A stretch of 64,000 bases of DNA from Macrococcoides bohemicum (GTDB taxonomy: Bacteria > Bacillota > Bacilli > Staphylococcales > Staphylococcaceae): NCBI RefSeq assembly GCF_042658685.1, contig NZ_JBHSQY010000005.1; one strand, 5' to 3'. Positions 23,845-32,119 of this stretch are shown here, piece after piece (position 1 is the first letter of the stretch; each line of letters opens with the position of its first letter). The position numbers and the translations under genes were made by a program. Under the pieces are notes generated by a model. It worked only from the letters and a program-made list of their open reading frames with translations, did not search any database and was not told where the DNA came from.

Positions 23845-24363
23845 TTATACTTCAATATTTTTCTCGAAGAAATTTAATAGTTCTTTACTTTTATTTCTTC
23901 TGCTTTTACGAAATTCTGCACGTTCTTTCCCTGTTTCATTCAGCCAAACTTGATCTTCTGTCTCCGCAATGACTTCAGGTACAACGACCGGTTTATTATT
24001 TTCATCCAATGCCACAAAAGTCAGGAAACTAATTGCGGCTAAATGTTTTGTCTGCTTGATAACATTTTCTGAAATGACCTGTACACAAACTTCCAGAGAA
24101 GACGTACCTGTATAAGTCACTAACGCTTCGAGTGTGACTACTTCACCAGGACGTATTGGCTTTAAAAAGTCAACTGAATCCGTACTTGCCGTTACTACTG
24201 AACATGCACAATGTCGCGTTGCCGCAATGCTTGCCACATCATCAATTAATGTCATGAGTTTTCCACCGAATAATGTATTATGATGGTTCGTATCAGTTGG
24301 GAAGATTTGTTTCGTCTTTACTGTCTTTGATGCATTCATCGTCTTTTTTAATCGCTCTGTCAT
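23845..24363 (-). CDS. Acyl-CoA thioesterase, hotdog fold (YkhA-like)
   Basis: It hydrolyses acyl-CoA thioesters; chain-length preference is unknown. The hotdog core is clear: PTDTNHHNTLFGGKLMTLIDDVASIAA with the family's catalytic Asn/Asp region, then STDSVDFLKPIRPGEVV. The C-terminal 30 residues are a charged helix. The second ATG (24363, MTERLKK, 172 aa) is preferred because TGAGGT ends 7 bases upstream, while the first ATG two codons earlier directly abuts that site. Confidence 0.88.
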   Translation of the reverse strand: MTERLKKTMNASKTVKTKQIFPTDTNHHNTLFGGKLMTLIDDVASIAATRHCACSVVTASTDSVDFLKPIRPGEVVTLEALVTYTGTSSLEVCVQVISENVIKQTKHLAAISFLTFVALDENNKPVVVPEVIAETEDQVWLNETGKERAEFRKSRRNKSKELLNFFEKNIEV

Positions 24364-24440
24364 CGTCATACCTCAATTCTATTACTTTATTTAATGATTA
24401 AAGTCTTATTTAGTATATGCAAGATTACAATCTGTTTCGA

Positions 24441-24477
24441 GCTAACGGTAATCTTCCTTTGTCGCCAGCACAAAAAA
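24441..24477. repeat. Diverged copy of the 61-bp array hairpin
   Basis: Thirty-seven bases from GCTAACGGTA to GCCAGCACAAAAAA align without gaps to the final hairpin of the 19433-19705 array plus its ACAAAAAA tail, with about 27 matches by my count. The dyad is partly lost. Like that array, it sits beside a minus-strand terminator. Confidence 0.45.
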
Positions 24478-24480
24478 TAA

Positions 24481-24504
24481 AAAGAGATAGAAATCTATCT
24501 CTTT
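24481..24504 (-). terminator. Terminator of the 57-residue membrane protein gene
   Basis: Arms AAAGAGATAG (24481-24490) and CTATCTCTTT (24495-24504) are followed on the minus strand by TTATTTTTTG, 9 bp past the stop codon. Confidence 0.8.
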
Positions 24505-24512
24505 AAAAGTTA

Positions 24513-24686
24513 TTAATGTAAATCGTCTGCAAAAACTTTCTTTTCTAAAGCTTCTTCAGGTGTATCAATAATATCTGATTCTCTTGAATCAAGTGCATTG
24601 ATTAAAGCCATCATAATAAATCCACCGAAAGTAAAGATCACAAATATGAATGCGATAACTACTAACCACATCATAGGTACTGACAT
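24513..24686 (-). CDS. Small single-span membrane protein (57 aa), unrecognised
   Basis: The 57-residue frame starts MSVPMMWLVVIAFIF, has one hydrophobic helix (about 5-31) with a GGF motif, and an acidic cytoplasmic-type tail ending FADDLH. GAGGAGG lies 6 bases before ATG 24686 and a strong terminator follows the stop, which is good evidence of a real gene. It sits between the thioesterase gene and ampS. I do not recognise the family; it could be a small subunit or regulator of a larger membrane protein. Confidence 0.7.
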   Translation of the reverse strand: MSVPMMWLVVIAFIFVIFTFGGFIMMALINALDSRESDIIDTPEEALEKKVFADDLH

Positions 24687-24741
24687 GACCATCCTCCTCT
24701 TATATCAATAATAATATCATCATATCACTTTATTTTAAAAA

Positions 24742-25977
24742 TTAAAACGCCCAATTTCCATTTACAAAGATTGCTTCTTCTTGTCCGTCTGCTGTAATGC
24801 CTGAAATATTCATTTCAGCAGAACCGACCATAAAGTCTTCATGTGTGATGGAATTGTTTAAACCGTGTGCTGCTAGCTCTTCATCATTCATTTCCTTACC
24901 ACCTTCGATACAGAAAGGATAAGCTGAACCTAATGCTAAATGACAAGATGCATTTTCATCAAATAAAGTATTATAGTAAAGAATCTTTGAATTTGAAATT
25001 GGTGAATCATGTGGAACTAATGCGACTTCACCTAATCTTTTTGCGTTCTCATCTGAGTTTAACAATCCTTCTAAAATATCTTTACCAACTTTCGCATCAA
25101 AGTCAACGACGACACCGTCTTTAAATGTTAAAGTAAATTCATCGATAATGTTGCCGCCGTAGCTTAACGGTAATGTGCTGGATACTGTACCGTTAACTTC
25201 ATCTTTGTGAGGCACCGTAAATACTTCTTCAGTTGGCATATTTGCCATGAATGACGTACCATCTTTATTGATACTAGAAGCACCACTCCAAATGTGTCCT
25301 TTCGGAAGTCCAACTTTTAAGTCAGTTCCTGGTGCTGTATAATGCAATGCCACATAAGCTTTCTGATTTAAATAGTCTGCTTTAGTATGCAGATTATCAT
25401 TATGTTCAACCCACGCCTGAACAGGATCTGCTTCATTCATACGCACAGATTCTAAAATAGCATCTAATAATTTATCGAACGCTTCAGCTTCCTCTAATTC
25501 CGGGAATACTAATTTTGCCCAAGCTGGTGATGGATATGCTGCAACTGTCCATGAGAACTGGTCTGATTGCATCATTTTCATATATTCTTTAAAGCCTGCG
25601 CCATAAGCTTTCATATTGGCTGCCACTTTTGCAGGATCTGCATCTTTTAAATTTTCTGGACTTGAAGAGATTAATGCTAATTGTGCTGCATAATCTCTGG
25701 CGTAATCCATACGCTCATCGATTAAATACTGTGGTACATTTTCAAATGCAGACTGATCACGATACTGGAAGTTTAATTGCGCCAAACGGTCATCAGCATA
25801 AGATACTCTAACATCACTTGATCCTGCTTTATAAGCTTCTTCTACGATTAAATGTACAAAATCTTTTGCATCGACTGTTGCACGAATAAATACACGCTGG
25901 TTCTTTTGAACGTTCATTCCGACTTTGACAAGTAATTCAGCATATTTTTGTAATTTTTCTTTTTTGTTGTAACTCAT
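24742..25977 (-). CDS. ampS: Aminopeptidase of the M29 family (AmpS/PepS type)
   Basis: A cytoplasmic metallo-aminopeptidase of 411 residues, the normal length for AmpS/PepS. Recognisable parts are VRVSYADDRLAQ near residue 57, ANMPTEEVFTVPHKD with metal-ligand glutamates, and the C-terminal CHLALGSAYP and NNSITHEDFMVGS, which carry the histidine and aspartate ligands. AAGGGGATAA precedes the ATG. It follows the DUF1128 gene by 26 bp on the same strand and the two may share a transcript. Confidence 0.92.
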   Translation of the reverse strand: MSYNKKEKLQKYAELLVKVGMNVQKNQRVFIRATVDAKDFVHLIVEEAYKAGSSDVRVSYADDRLAQLNFQYRDQSAFENVPQYLIDERMDYARDYAAQLALISSSPENLKDADPAKVAANMKAYGAGFKEYMKMMQSDQFSWTVAAYPSPAWAKLVFPELEEAEAFDKLLDAILESVRMNEADPVQAWVEHNDNLHTKADYLNQKAYVALHYTAPGTDLKVGLPKGHIWSGASSINKDGTSFMANMPTEEVFTVPHKDEVNGTVSSTLPLSYGGNIIDEFTLTFKDGVVVDFDAKVGKDILEGLLNSDENAKRLGEVALVPHDSPISNSKILYYNTLFDENASCHLALGSAYPFCIEGGKEMNDEELAAHGLNNSITHEDFMVGSAEMNISGITADGQEEAIFVNGNWAF

Positions 25978-26003
25978 AAGTTATCCCCTTTTCTATATAA
26001 ATA

Positions 26004-26201
26004 TTATTTTCTTAGTTGTCCTAATGCATCTGTTAAAGCACTCATCTCACTTGGTGAAAAGCTATCTCTTTTTGATACCATCTCATGTATCTCTCTTAAT
26101 TCATCAATTTTGTTATCGTCAATAGATTCAGGCTTTATAACACCGACATTTACTAATTTTAACTTTTGAATGATTTCATTGACCATTTGTTCTTTATTCA
26201 T
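26004..26201 (-). CDS. UPF0435 (DUF1128) protein, YfkK-like
   Basis: A 65-residue helical protein of unknown function, conserved in bacilli and staphylococci. The conserved segment is LREIHEMVSKRDSFSPSEMSALTDALGQLR. ATG 26201 (MNKEQM) follows AGAAGGTGC; a start seven codons upstream would cover that site. It lies directly upstream of ampS. Confidence 0.85.
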   Translation of the reverse strand: MNKEQMVNEIIQKLKLVNVGVIKPESIDDNKIDELREIHEMVSKRDSFSPSEMSALTDALGQLRK

Positions 26202-26298
26202 CGTTAGCACCTTCTCTTTCAAATTTCATACAAAATCTATTTTATCAAACAATTCAAAAAATGAATAATATAAAATTTTTTATTTTTGATATTTCTTT

Positions 26299-26324
26299 GT
26301 TTATCAATCTCAACAAATGGCTAT
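26299..26324 (+). promoter_or_regulatory. Possible SigB-type promoter
   Basis: GTTTAT (26299-26304) and GGCTAT (26319-26324) are 14 bp apart, each one mismatch from the SigB consensus. A TATAAT overlaps at 26324-26329, so a SigA reading is also possible. Confidence 0.35.
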
Positions 26325-26381
26325 ATAATAATTAATAGGTGTGAAACACACCATTTCTTACAATTTAGGAGGAGAACAATT

Positions 26382-26687
26382 ATGAATAACAAATTAATCC
26401 CTGCAACAATTGCTGGTGCTATTATCGGTGCCGCAGTATCAATGATTGATAAAAAGACACGTAGTTCGGTTAAAAATCAAGTTCAATCAACAAAACAAAA
26501 CGGTATTACACCAGCTCCATCTACAAAAGCAAAAGCTAAAAATTTAAAAGATGAGTTATTATACTGGAAAGAAACAATCGATGAAATTCGTCGTAATAAC
26601 CCAGAATTAGAACGTGCTATTTTAGATGCAAAAGATACGTTCATTCAAAAACGTAACCAGAAGAAAATCTCTGGTCCAAACGGATAA
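26382..26687 (+). CDS. Small membrane-anchored protein upstream of brkB-like gene
   Basis: A 101-residue protein beginning MNNKLIPATIAGAIIGAAVS. A glycine/alanine-rich membrane helix (about 5-20) is followed by a lysine-rich linker and a charged helical tail with KDELLYWKETIDEIRRNNPELE. The layout resembles YtxH-like stress proteins, but I do not recognise a defined family. AGGAGGAG precedes ATG 26382. The next gene starts 33 bp later on the same strand. Confidence 0.75.
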   Translation: MNNKLIPATIAGAIIGAAVSMIDKKTRSSVKNQVQSTKQNGITPAPSTKAKAKNLKDELLYWKETIDEIRRNNPELERAILDAKDTFIQKRNQKKISGPNG

Positions 26688-26720
26688 TTTCTTAAATCAA
26701 TTTAATAATGAGGTGGAAAT

Positions 26721-27749
26721 ATGTCGAAAGATAAAAAAAGCACCTCTAAATTTCTGACTCAGGCCGCTAAAGGTCCTGAGTCTAATAATTTGGAGGCTGA
26801 AGACAAAAACAAATTGTCTAACAAAGACGAGTATTACGTAAACAGTCAACGTTTTAAATCAAAACAAGCAAAAAAAGAAAATGAAACACTGTATGTTTCT
26901 AAAATTAATAAACCTGCAAAGTATAATCATGACGGTAATTTCCTAAACAAATTATTATTTAGAATTGGTAAAGATGACGCTGCTGGATTATCAGCACAAC
27001 TTGCTTATTATTTCTTATTGTCTTTATTCCCAATGTTAATCTTCTTATTAACATTAATACCGTTATTTAATGTTTCGCCTGATACTATCACGAATATGAT
27101 TGCAAAGAACGCACCAGGAGAAACTTCAAAGATGATTACAGAAGTTGTTACTGATGTCATGAAAAATGCAAACGGCGGCTTACTATCATTCGGTTTAATC
27201 GCTGCACTTTGGTCAGCATCTAACGGAATGACTGCGTTAATGAATGCATTCAATGTATCATACGAAGTTGAAGATGCGCGTAATCCAATCGTTGCTAAAT
27301 TATTAAGTGTATTATTCACTGTAGTTATGGTTGTGGTATTCGGTGTGGCGCTTGCATTACCTGTATTCGGTGAACAAATTGGTAACTATTTATTCGGGCA
27401 GTTCGGCTTAGAATCACAATTTAAATGGGTATTTTCTTTAATTAAAGTAGTACTTCCATTAATTATTACATTTATCGTGTTTGTTACACTTTACGCAATT
27501 GCACCAAATATAAAATTAAAGTTTAAATCTGTAATTCCTGGTGCATTATTTGCGACAATTGTATGGATTGGCGCAAGTTTCTTATTCGGTTATTATGTAA
27601 GTAACTTTGGTAACTACTCTAAAACATACGGCAGTATTGGAGGGGTTATCGTCTTAATGTTATGGTTATATTTAACTGGTTTTATCATTATTATCGGAGC
27701 TCAAATTAATGCTATAATACATGAGAAGCAACTATCATCTCAGCAATAA
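26721..27749 (+). CDS. YihY/BrkB family inner membrane protein
   Basis: A 342-residue integral membrane protein. A hydrophilic, lysine-rich N-terminus (1-70) precedes six helices. The motifs GLSAQLAYYFLLSLFPMLIF and WSASNGMTALMNAFNVSY, and the end LMLWLYLTGFIIIIGAQINA, are characteristic. The family was once mistaken for ribonuclease BN; its transport role is unproven. GAGGTGG precedes the ATG. The carbonic anhydrase gene starts 19 bp after its stop. Confidence 0.9.
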   Translation: MSKDKKSTSKFLTQAAKGPESNNLEAEDKNKLSNKDEYYVNSQRFKSKQAKKENETLYVSKINKPAKYNHDGNFLNKLLFRIGKDDAAGLSAQLAYYFLLSLFPMLIFLLTLIPLFNVSPDTITNMIAKNAPGETSKMITEVVTDVMKNANGGLLSFGLIAALWSASNGMTALMNAFNVSYEVEDARNPIVAKLLSVLFTVVMVVVFGVALALPVFGEQIGNYLFGQFGLESQFKWVFSLIKVVLPLIITFIVFVTLYAIAPNIKLKFKSVIPGALFATIVWIGASFLFGYYVSNFGNYSKTYGSIGGVIVLMLWLYLTGFIIIIGAQINAIIHEKQLSSQQ

Positions 27750-27768
27750 TAATGAAAGAGGGATTACA

Positions 27769-28341
27769 TTGACTTTATTATCTAGTATGCTTGAATTCAA
27801 CAAAAATTTTGTAGAGAATAAAAATTATGAGCAATATGCGACTTCTAAAGTCCCAGCGATGAAAGCTGTACTGTTAACGTGCATGGATACAAGATTACAG
27901 GAGTTATCAACTCAAGCACTTGGCTTAAAAAATGGTGATGTAAAAACTGTTAAAAATGCAGGTGCTACAATTACTCATCCTTATGGATCTACTATGCGTA
28001 GCTTACTTGTAGGTATCTATGCATTAGGTGCTGAAGAAATCATTATTATGGGTCATAAAGACTGTGGTATGGGTGCTCTTGACGTTGATAAAGTAAAATC
28101 AACGATGATAGGCCGAGGTATCAAACAAGAAGTGATGGATACTATCATTCATTCCGGTATTGATGTTGATCATTTTCTTGGTGGATTTAACGATGTTTAT
28201 GAAAACGTCCGAGAAAACGTTAAACTCGTATACAACCACCCACTTTTCGATCGCTCAGTACCAGTGCACGGCCTCGTAATCGAACCGCATACAGGTGAAG
28301 TAGAATTACTGGTTAATGGATATGATCATGTAGAAAAATAA
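27769..28341 (+). CDS. Beta-class carbonic anhydrase
   Basis: It interconverts CO2 and bicarbonate with a zinc ion. The ligands C38, H96 and C99 and the D40-R42 dyad are found in TCMDTR and MGHKDCGMG. The start is TTG 27769 (190 aa): AGAGGG ends 6 bases upstream, whereas the in-frame ATG at 27787 has no site, and an upstream in-frame codon would overlap the brkB-like gene. A long bidirectional terminator follows. Confidence 0.88.
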   Translation: MTLLSSMLEFNKNFVENKNYEQYATSKVPAMKAVLLTCMDTRLQELSTQALGLKNGDVKTVKNAGATITHPYGSTMRSLLVGIYALGAEEIIIMGHKDCGMGALDVDKVKSTMIGRGIKQEVMDTIIHSGIDVDHFLGGFNDVYENVRENVKLVYNHPLFDRSVPVHGLVIEPHTGEVELLVNGYDHVEK

Positions 28342-28350
28342 CCTTTTAAA

Positions 28351-28384
28351 AAGAGTGAAATGCTTATTACAGCATTTCACTCTT
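28351..28384. terminator. Bidirectional terminator before vraR
   Basis: Fourteen-bp perfect arms AAGAGTGAAATGCT (28351-28364) and its complement (28371-28384) with a 6-base loop separate the carbonic anhydrase gene and the convergent vra operon. Confidence 0.9.
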
Positions 28385-28388
28385 CTTT

Positions 28389-29012
28389 TTATTCAATTAA
28401 ATCATGCTGGAATGCATAGATGACCGCCTGTGTTCTGTCCTGTACTTCTAATTTACTTAAAATATTACTCACGTGAGTCTTAACTGTTTTAATTGTAATA
28501 TGGCTAGCATCAGCGATTTCCTGATTAGAATATCCTTTTGCAATGAGTAAAAGGATTTCCTTTTCACGTTCAGTAAGCATTTCATGCAGTTCAGCTTTTT
28601 GATTCAGACGATATCTCATCTTAGCCATCACTTCTTTTTCAAATACTGATTCACCAGCATATGTCTTATAAATCGCATCACGAATTTCTTCTGCGCTGCT
28701 TGTTTTAAGAATATAACTGTCTACACCAGCATCTAAAGCGCGATAAACTTCCTTGTCTTCGATAAAACTTGTCAGCATAATCACTTTTACTTTAGGCATC
28801 CTGGCTTTAATTTGCATCGTCGCTTCAATACCATCTATTTCATCCATTACCATATCCATCAATACAATATCCGGAGAAAGCGTTAAGGTCTTTTCAATCC
28901 CTTCTTTGCCGTTACTCGCTTCTCCAACAATTTCGATATTCTCCTGCATGGATAAATAACTTGAAATACCGATTCTAACCATTTCATGGTCATCTACAAA
29001 TAAAATGCGCAT
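28389..29012 (-). CDS. vraR: Cell-wall stress response regulator VraR
   Basis: A NarL/LuxR-type regulator that activates the cell-wall stress stimulon in staphylococci. The receiver domain (1-120) carries D7-D8 and the phospho-acceptor D53 in LMDMVMD; the LuxR helix-turn-helix is LTEREKEILLLIAKGYSNQEIADASHITIKTVKTHVSNIL. Length (207 aa) is normal. It starts one base after the vraS stop and ends the operon. Confidence 0.95.
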   Translation of the reverse strand: MRILFVDDHEMVRIGISSYLSMQENIEIVGEASNGKEGIEKTLTLSPDIVLMDMVMDEIDGIEATMQIKARMPKVKVIMLTSFIEDKEVYRALDAGVDSYILKTSSAEEIRDAIYKTYAGESVFEKEVMAKMRYRLNQKAELHEMLTEREKEILLLIAKGYSNQEIADASHITIKTVKTHVSNILSKLEVQDRTQAVIYAFQHDLIE

Positions 29013-29013
29013 G

Positions 29014-30036
29014 TTATTCCTCCTTGATTGGGACTTTTACTTCTATGCGAGTGCCTGACTGTGGTGCTGAAATAACGTGACAAGTACCACCAATCTCTAA
29101 GGCTCTTTCTTTCATCGTATGTAACCCGTACCTCGTATCATCTACTTGATTAATGTCAAAACCTAAACCATCGTCAGTTACTCTCAATATAACTCGGTTA
29201 CCTGCTCTAAATAATTCAATCGTAATATGCTCAGCTTTAGCATGTCGTAACGTATTGGATATTGACTCCTGAGCAATTCGAAAAAGATGATCTTCTACAC
29301 CTTTTTCAAGTTTAATCTCTTCAATATCCGCATTGATATTTAATGGTATCTTTTGTTTCAATTCTTTAATAAGCTGTATTAATCCTTGTTCTAACGTTTT
29401 GTTTTTTAAACCGACTGGTCTTAAATGTAATAGCAATGCTCTCATTTCTAATTGTGATTCATGGAGCATCTTCTCTAATAGATTAAGTTGTTTGCTTATC
29501 TGTTCAGTATGATTTGCTGATTTTAAAGCAGATAGCATCATACTTGCCGCAAAAAGCTGCTGACTTACCGAGTCATGTAATTCTCTTGCAAGTCGCTGAC
29601 GCTCCTCTTCTACAATTTGCTTCACAGTCTCTTCGTTTAATGTATGAACATCATTGATTACAAGCTGATTTTGACGTTTAACGTCTTCGATGATTGTACT
29701 TACATTTTCTAAAGTTTTCATGATTTCAATAACTTCTAAATCTTGATTTAAATTATCCAGTTTAATCTTCTCACCGTCACCAAGACGTGTTATCATTTCC
29801 TGAATATCTGAGTACTGCTCATTTTGGCGATATGCAAGTATCGAACCCATAATAATACAGGCGAGTATTACGATAACATTTAAAAACAATATAGCCGGTA
29901 CTCCAACGATTTGTGTATAAAACATACCTTGAAAGTAGATGATATTTACAAAAATACGATCTAGCACGAAAAATATTACGGCTAGACTATAGGTAAGAAT
30001 CAATAAAGATCCAATCATTCTCGTATAGTTATTCAT
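29014..30036 (-). CDS. vraS: Sensor histidine kinase VraS
   Basis: The membrane kinase that senses cell-wall damage and phosphorylates VraR. Two membrane helices (about 7-29 and 45-67) with a very short outer loop form an intramembrane-sensing type. The HisKA_3 motif RELHDSVSQQLFAASMM holds H154, and the ATPase has HAKAEHITIEL and DDGLGFD. It overlaps vraT by four bases, showing translational coupling. AGGTGCT precedes the ATG. Confidence 0.95.
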   Translation of the reverse strand: MNNYTRMIGSLLILTYSLAVIFFVLDRIFVNIIYFQGMFYTQIVGVPAILFLNVIVILACIIMGSILAYRQNEQYSDIQEMITRLGDGEKIKLDNLNQDLEVIEIMKTLENVSTIIEDVKRQNQLVINDVHTLNEETVKQIVEEERQRLARELHDSVSQQLFAASMMLSALKSANHTEQISKQLNLLEKMLHESQLEMRALLLHLRPVGLKNKTLEQGLIQLIKELKQKIPLNINADIEEIKLEKGVEDHLFRIAQESISNTLRHAKAEHITIELFRAGNRVILRVTDDGLGFDINQVDDTRYGLHTMKERALEIGGTCHVISAPQSGTRIEVKVPIKEE

Positions 30037-30728
30037 CGGTACAGCACCTCTAAATCCCCTACTATAGATGATACAAAAAGTTTGATCACTACATTGTTAG
30101 GATATGCATCTGATTCGTAGGCCAATCGTTCATTTCGTGCCTTCTTAGTATACGCATCCTGAATATTAAGTTGGCCATACATCGTTGTATAATCCACTTT
30201 AACCTGATAGTGATATGGTACAGTAATGGTCGTTTTACCAATCATGTTGCGTACGACTACAATATTGGTCGCTTTAAGATTTGCTGCCTGACTTAAATCA
30301 ATATTTAAATCACCGATAGCATGTTGCAGATTGATATCTTCAAATTTATAAACTTTGTCTGGCGTTGACTGAAAGCTAAACAAAGATTGTTTATTGATGA
30401 TCATCTTATTATTTTCTGTCTGGATGACTTTCATCGGCTGACGTTTATAGATGATATATCTGATTGCAACGATAATAATGAAACTAAACAAAACGATTAA
30501 AGTATATGGATTAGATAGTAAACCAAACATCAACATGATTAGTCCAATCCATAATATGATAAGCCCGCGCAGATTTTCTTTCATGTTCTGGCTTAAGTAA
30601 ATCAGTGCAATTGCTGCAACAATAACAAGCAGCATCCCAATTTTCACAAAGAATATATAATACAGGTTCGATAACAATATCAATGTAAAAAAGATGATTA
30701 ATAACTCTGAGCTAACAATTTGTTTCAC
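30033..30728 (-). CDS. vraT: VraT (LiaF/YvqF-like) membrane regulator
   Basis: A partner required for VraSR signalling in S. aureus. The N-terminal half contains four membrane segments; the C-terminal half (about 100-231) is a beta-rich LiaF-type domain with DLSQAANLKATNIVVVRNMIGKTTITVPYHYQV. The start is GTG at 30728 with GAGGAAG 7 bases upstream. The operon order vraU-vraT-vraS-vraR is conserved. Confidence 0.93.
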   Translation of the reverse strand: MKQIVSSELLIIFFTLILLSNLYYIFFVKIGMLLVIVAAIALIYLSQNMKENLRGLIILWIGLIMLMFGLLSNPYTLIVLFSFIIIVAIRYIIYKRQPMKVIQTENNKMIINKQSLFSFQSTPDKVYKFEDINLQHAIGDLNIDLSQAANLKATNIVVVRNMIGKTTITVPYHYQVKVDYTTMYGQLNIQDAYTKKARNERLAYESDAYPNNVVIKLFVSSIVGDLEVLYR

Positions 30729-30743
30729 ATATACACTTCCTCT

Positions 30744-31094
30744 TTATTTTACATTGGATAATAATAATATTTCATATTGTATATTTCTTTTTTCTTCTTC
30801 TAAGTTTAACAGTAATGATTCAATTTCATCAATATCATTATCAATCGTATTAAGTTTATTGATTAAAGGTTGACGATTGTTCTTTAAATGGTCTGTCGGT
30901 TTAATTTCATATGTTTCAAGCGTAATTTGTAGTTGTTCTTTTTCAGAAGTTAACAACTTTATTTCATTTTGTTTTATGTTTTTCAATCCATTAATATCGG
31001 CTAATCGTTTATAGGCAGATGCCGTTCTAAAGTACATAAAGTTCTGAACGCAGGCTTTGACAGTATTATTTAAGTAATGTTTTATCTTTTGCAT
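30744..31094 (-). CDS. First gene of the vra operon (VraU position), coiled-coil protein
   Basis: A 116-residue soluble protein, basic at the N-terminus and with heptad-like helices from about residue 40 to the end (KNIKQNEIKLLTSEKEQLQI, then NTIDNDIDEIESLLLNLEEE). S. aureus has vraU in this place; I cannot confirm similarity of sequence, so the name rests on position. ATG 31094 follows GAGGT with 6 bases between. It is 15 bp upstream of vraT. Confidence 0.65.
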   Translation of the reverse strand: MQKIKHYLNNTVKACVQNFMYFRTASAYKRLADINGLKNIKQNEIKLLTSEKEQLQITLETYEIKPTDHLKNNRQPLINKLNTIDNDIDEIESLLLNLEEEKRNIQYEILLLSNVK

Positions 31095-31137
31095 ATTCAT
31101 ACCTCATTCGTTACGTAGTCTCATCATTATAAAAAAA

Positions 31138-31167
31138 ATTCCACAAACATATAAGCGTCTGTGGAAT
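31138..31167 (-). terminator. Terminator of map
   Basis: Arms ATTCCACA (31138-31145) and TGTGGAAT (31160-31167) are followed on the minus strand by a T8 tract. A TATAAT (31126-31131) just beyond may serve the vra operon. Confidence 0.7.
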
Positions 31168-31196
31168 GATTATTGACTACAACTAAAGTAGTATGA

Positions 31197-31952
31197 TTAA
31201 TCTTCTAATTTTGTAAGTAGCAATGGACCATCTTTTGTAACGACTAGTGTATGCTCGATTTGTGCGACAAAACTTCTATCTTTCGTCTCAAATGCCCACT
31301 CATCTTTACCGTCAGTAACAATTGTTGCTTTAGAAGAGATGAAAGGTTCAACAGCTAATACCATACCTTCTTTTAACAAAGTTTTATCCATTGGATCATA
31401 GTAATTCATAATATGCTTTGGTTCTTCATGTAAACTTTTACCGATACCATGTCCAGTTAGGTTTTTAATAACTGTTAAGCCATTTTTACGTGCTGTAGCG
31501 TTTACTGCACGTCCGATATTACTTAGTTTAGCACCAGGTTTAATCTTCGTCATCGCTTCATTAAATGCCATTTCAGCACAATCCACTACTTTTTGTTTCA
31601 TAGGGTCATTAACCTCACCTACAACAAATGAAATACCTGTATCTGCATAATAGCCATCTTTACATGCAGATACATCGACATTTACTAAATCTCCATCCTT
31701 GATAACACGTGGTCCCGGAATACCATGTGCTACCTCTTCATTTACGCTAATACATGTGTATCCTGGAAAGTCATATTCAGTGATTGGCGCTGATTTAGCA
31801 CTGTGCATCTCAAATAATTCTTTGGCAATATTATCAAGTTGTTTAGTTGTCATACCAGGTTTCGCCTGTTTCTTAAGTTCATCACGTATAAGTGCTACAA
31901 TACGTCCAATTTCTTTAAGTCCTTGTAAATCTTTTTCTGATGTTACGATCAT
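31197..31952 (-). CDS. map: Methionine aminopeptidase, type I
   Basis: It removes the initiator methionine from nascent proteins with a two-metal centre. Ligands occur in VNVDVSACKDGYYADTG (two aspartates), NLTGHGIGKSLHEEP (histidine), LAVEPF and AQIEHTLVV (glutamates). ATG 31952 (MIVTSEK, 251 aa) matches S. aureus Map and has AAGAAGAG upstream; the longer frame is six codons longer without support. The map-vra order is the same in S. aureus. Confidence 0.94.
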   Translation of the reverse strand: MIVTSEKDLQGLKEIGRIVALIRDELKKQAKPGMTTKQLDNIAKELFEMHSAKSAPITEYDFPGYTCISVNEEVAHGIPGPRVIKDGDLVNVDVSACKDGYYADTGISFVVGEVNDPMKQKVVDCAEMAFNEAMTKIKPGAKLSNIGRAVNATARKNGLTVIKNLTGHGIGKSLHEEPKHIMNYYDPMDKTLLKEGMVLAVEPFISSKATIVTDGKDEWAFETKDRSFVAQIEHTLVVTKDGPLLLTKLED

Positions 31953-32119
31953 GTTTATCTCTTCTTTCACTTAAATTTATTCATATGATATGCTTAAATA
32001 TCAATTAATTTCATACGAAGGTATTGATTAATTTGATTAATAACCATATCATATATTCGTCACTGTTTATTATAACAAAGATTAAGCAGTATACTACTTT
32101 TAAAAATTGGAATGATGAA

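Noticed and set aside
32024..32119. N-terminal extension of the second UPF0421 protein
   Set aside because: The translated segment is AT-rich intergenic-like sequence; the paralogue at 4376 begins at the equivalent of ATG 32120.
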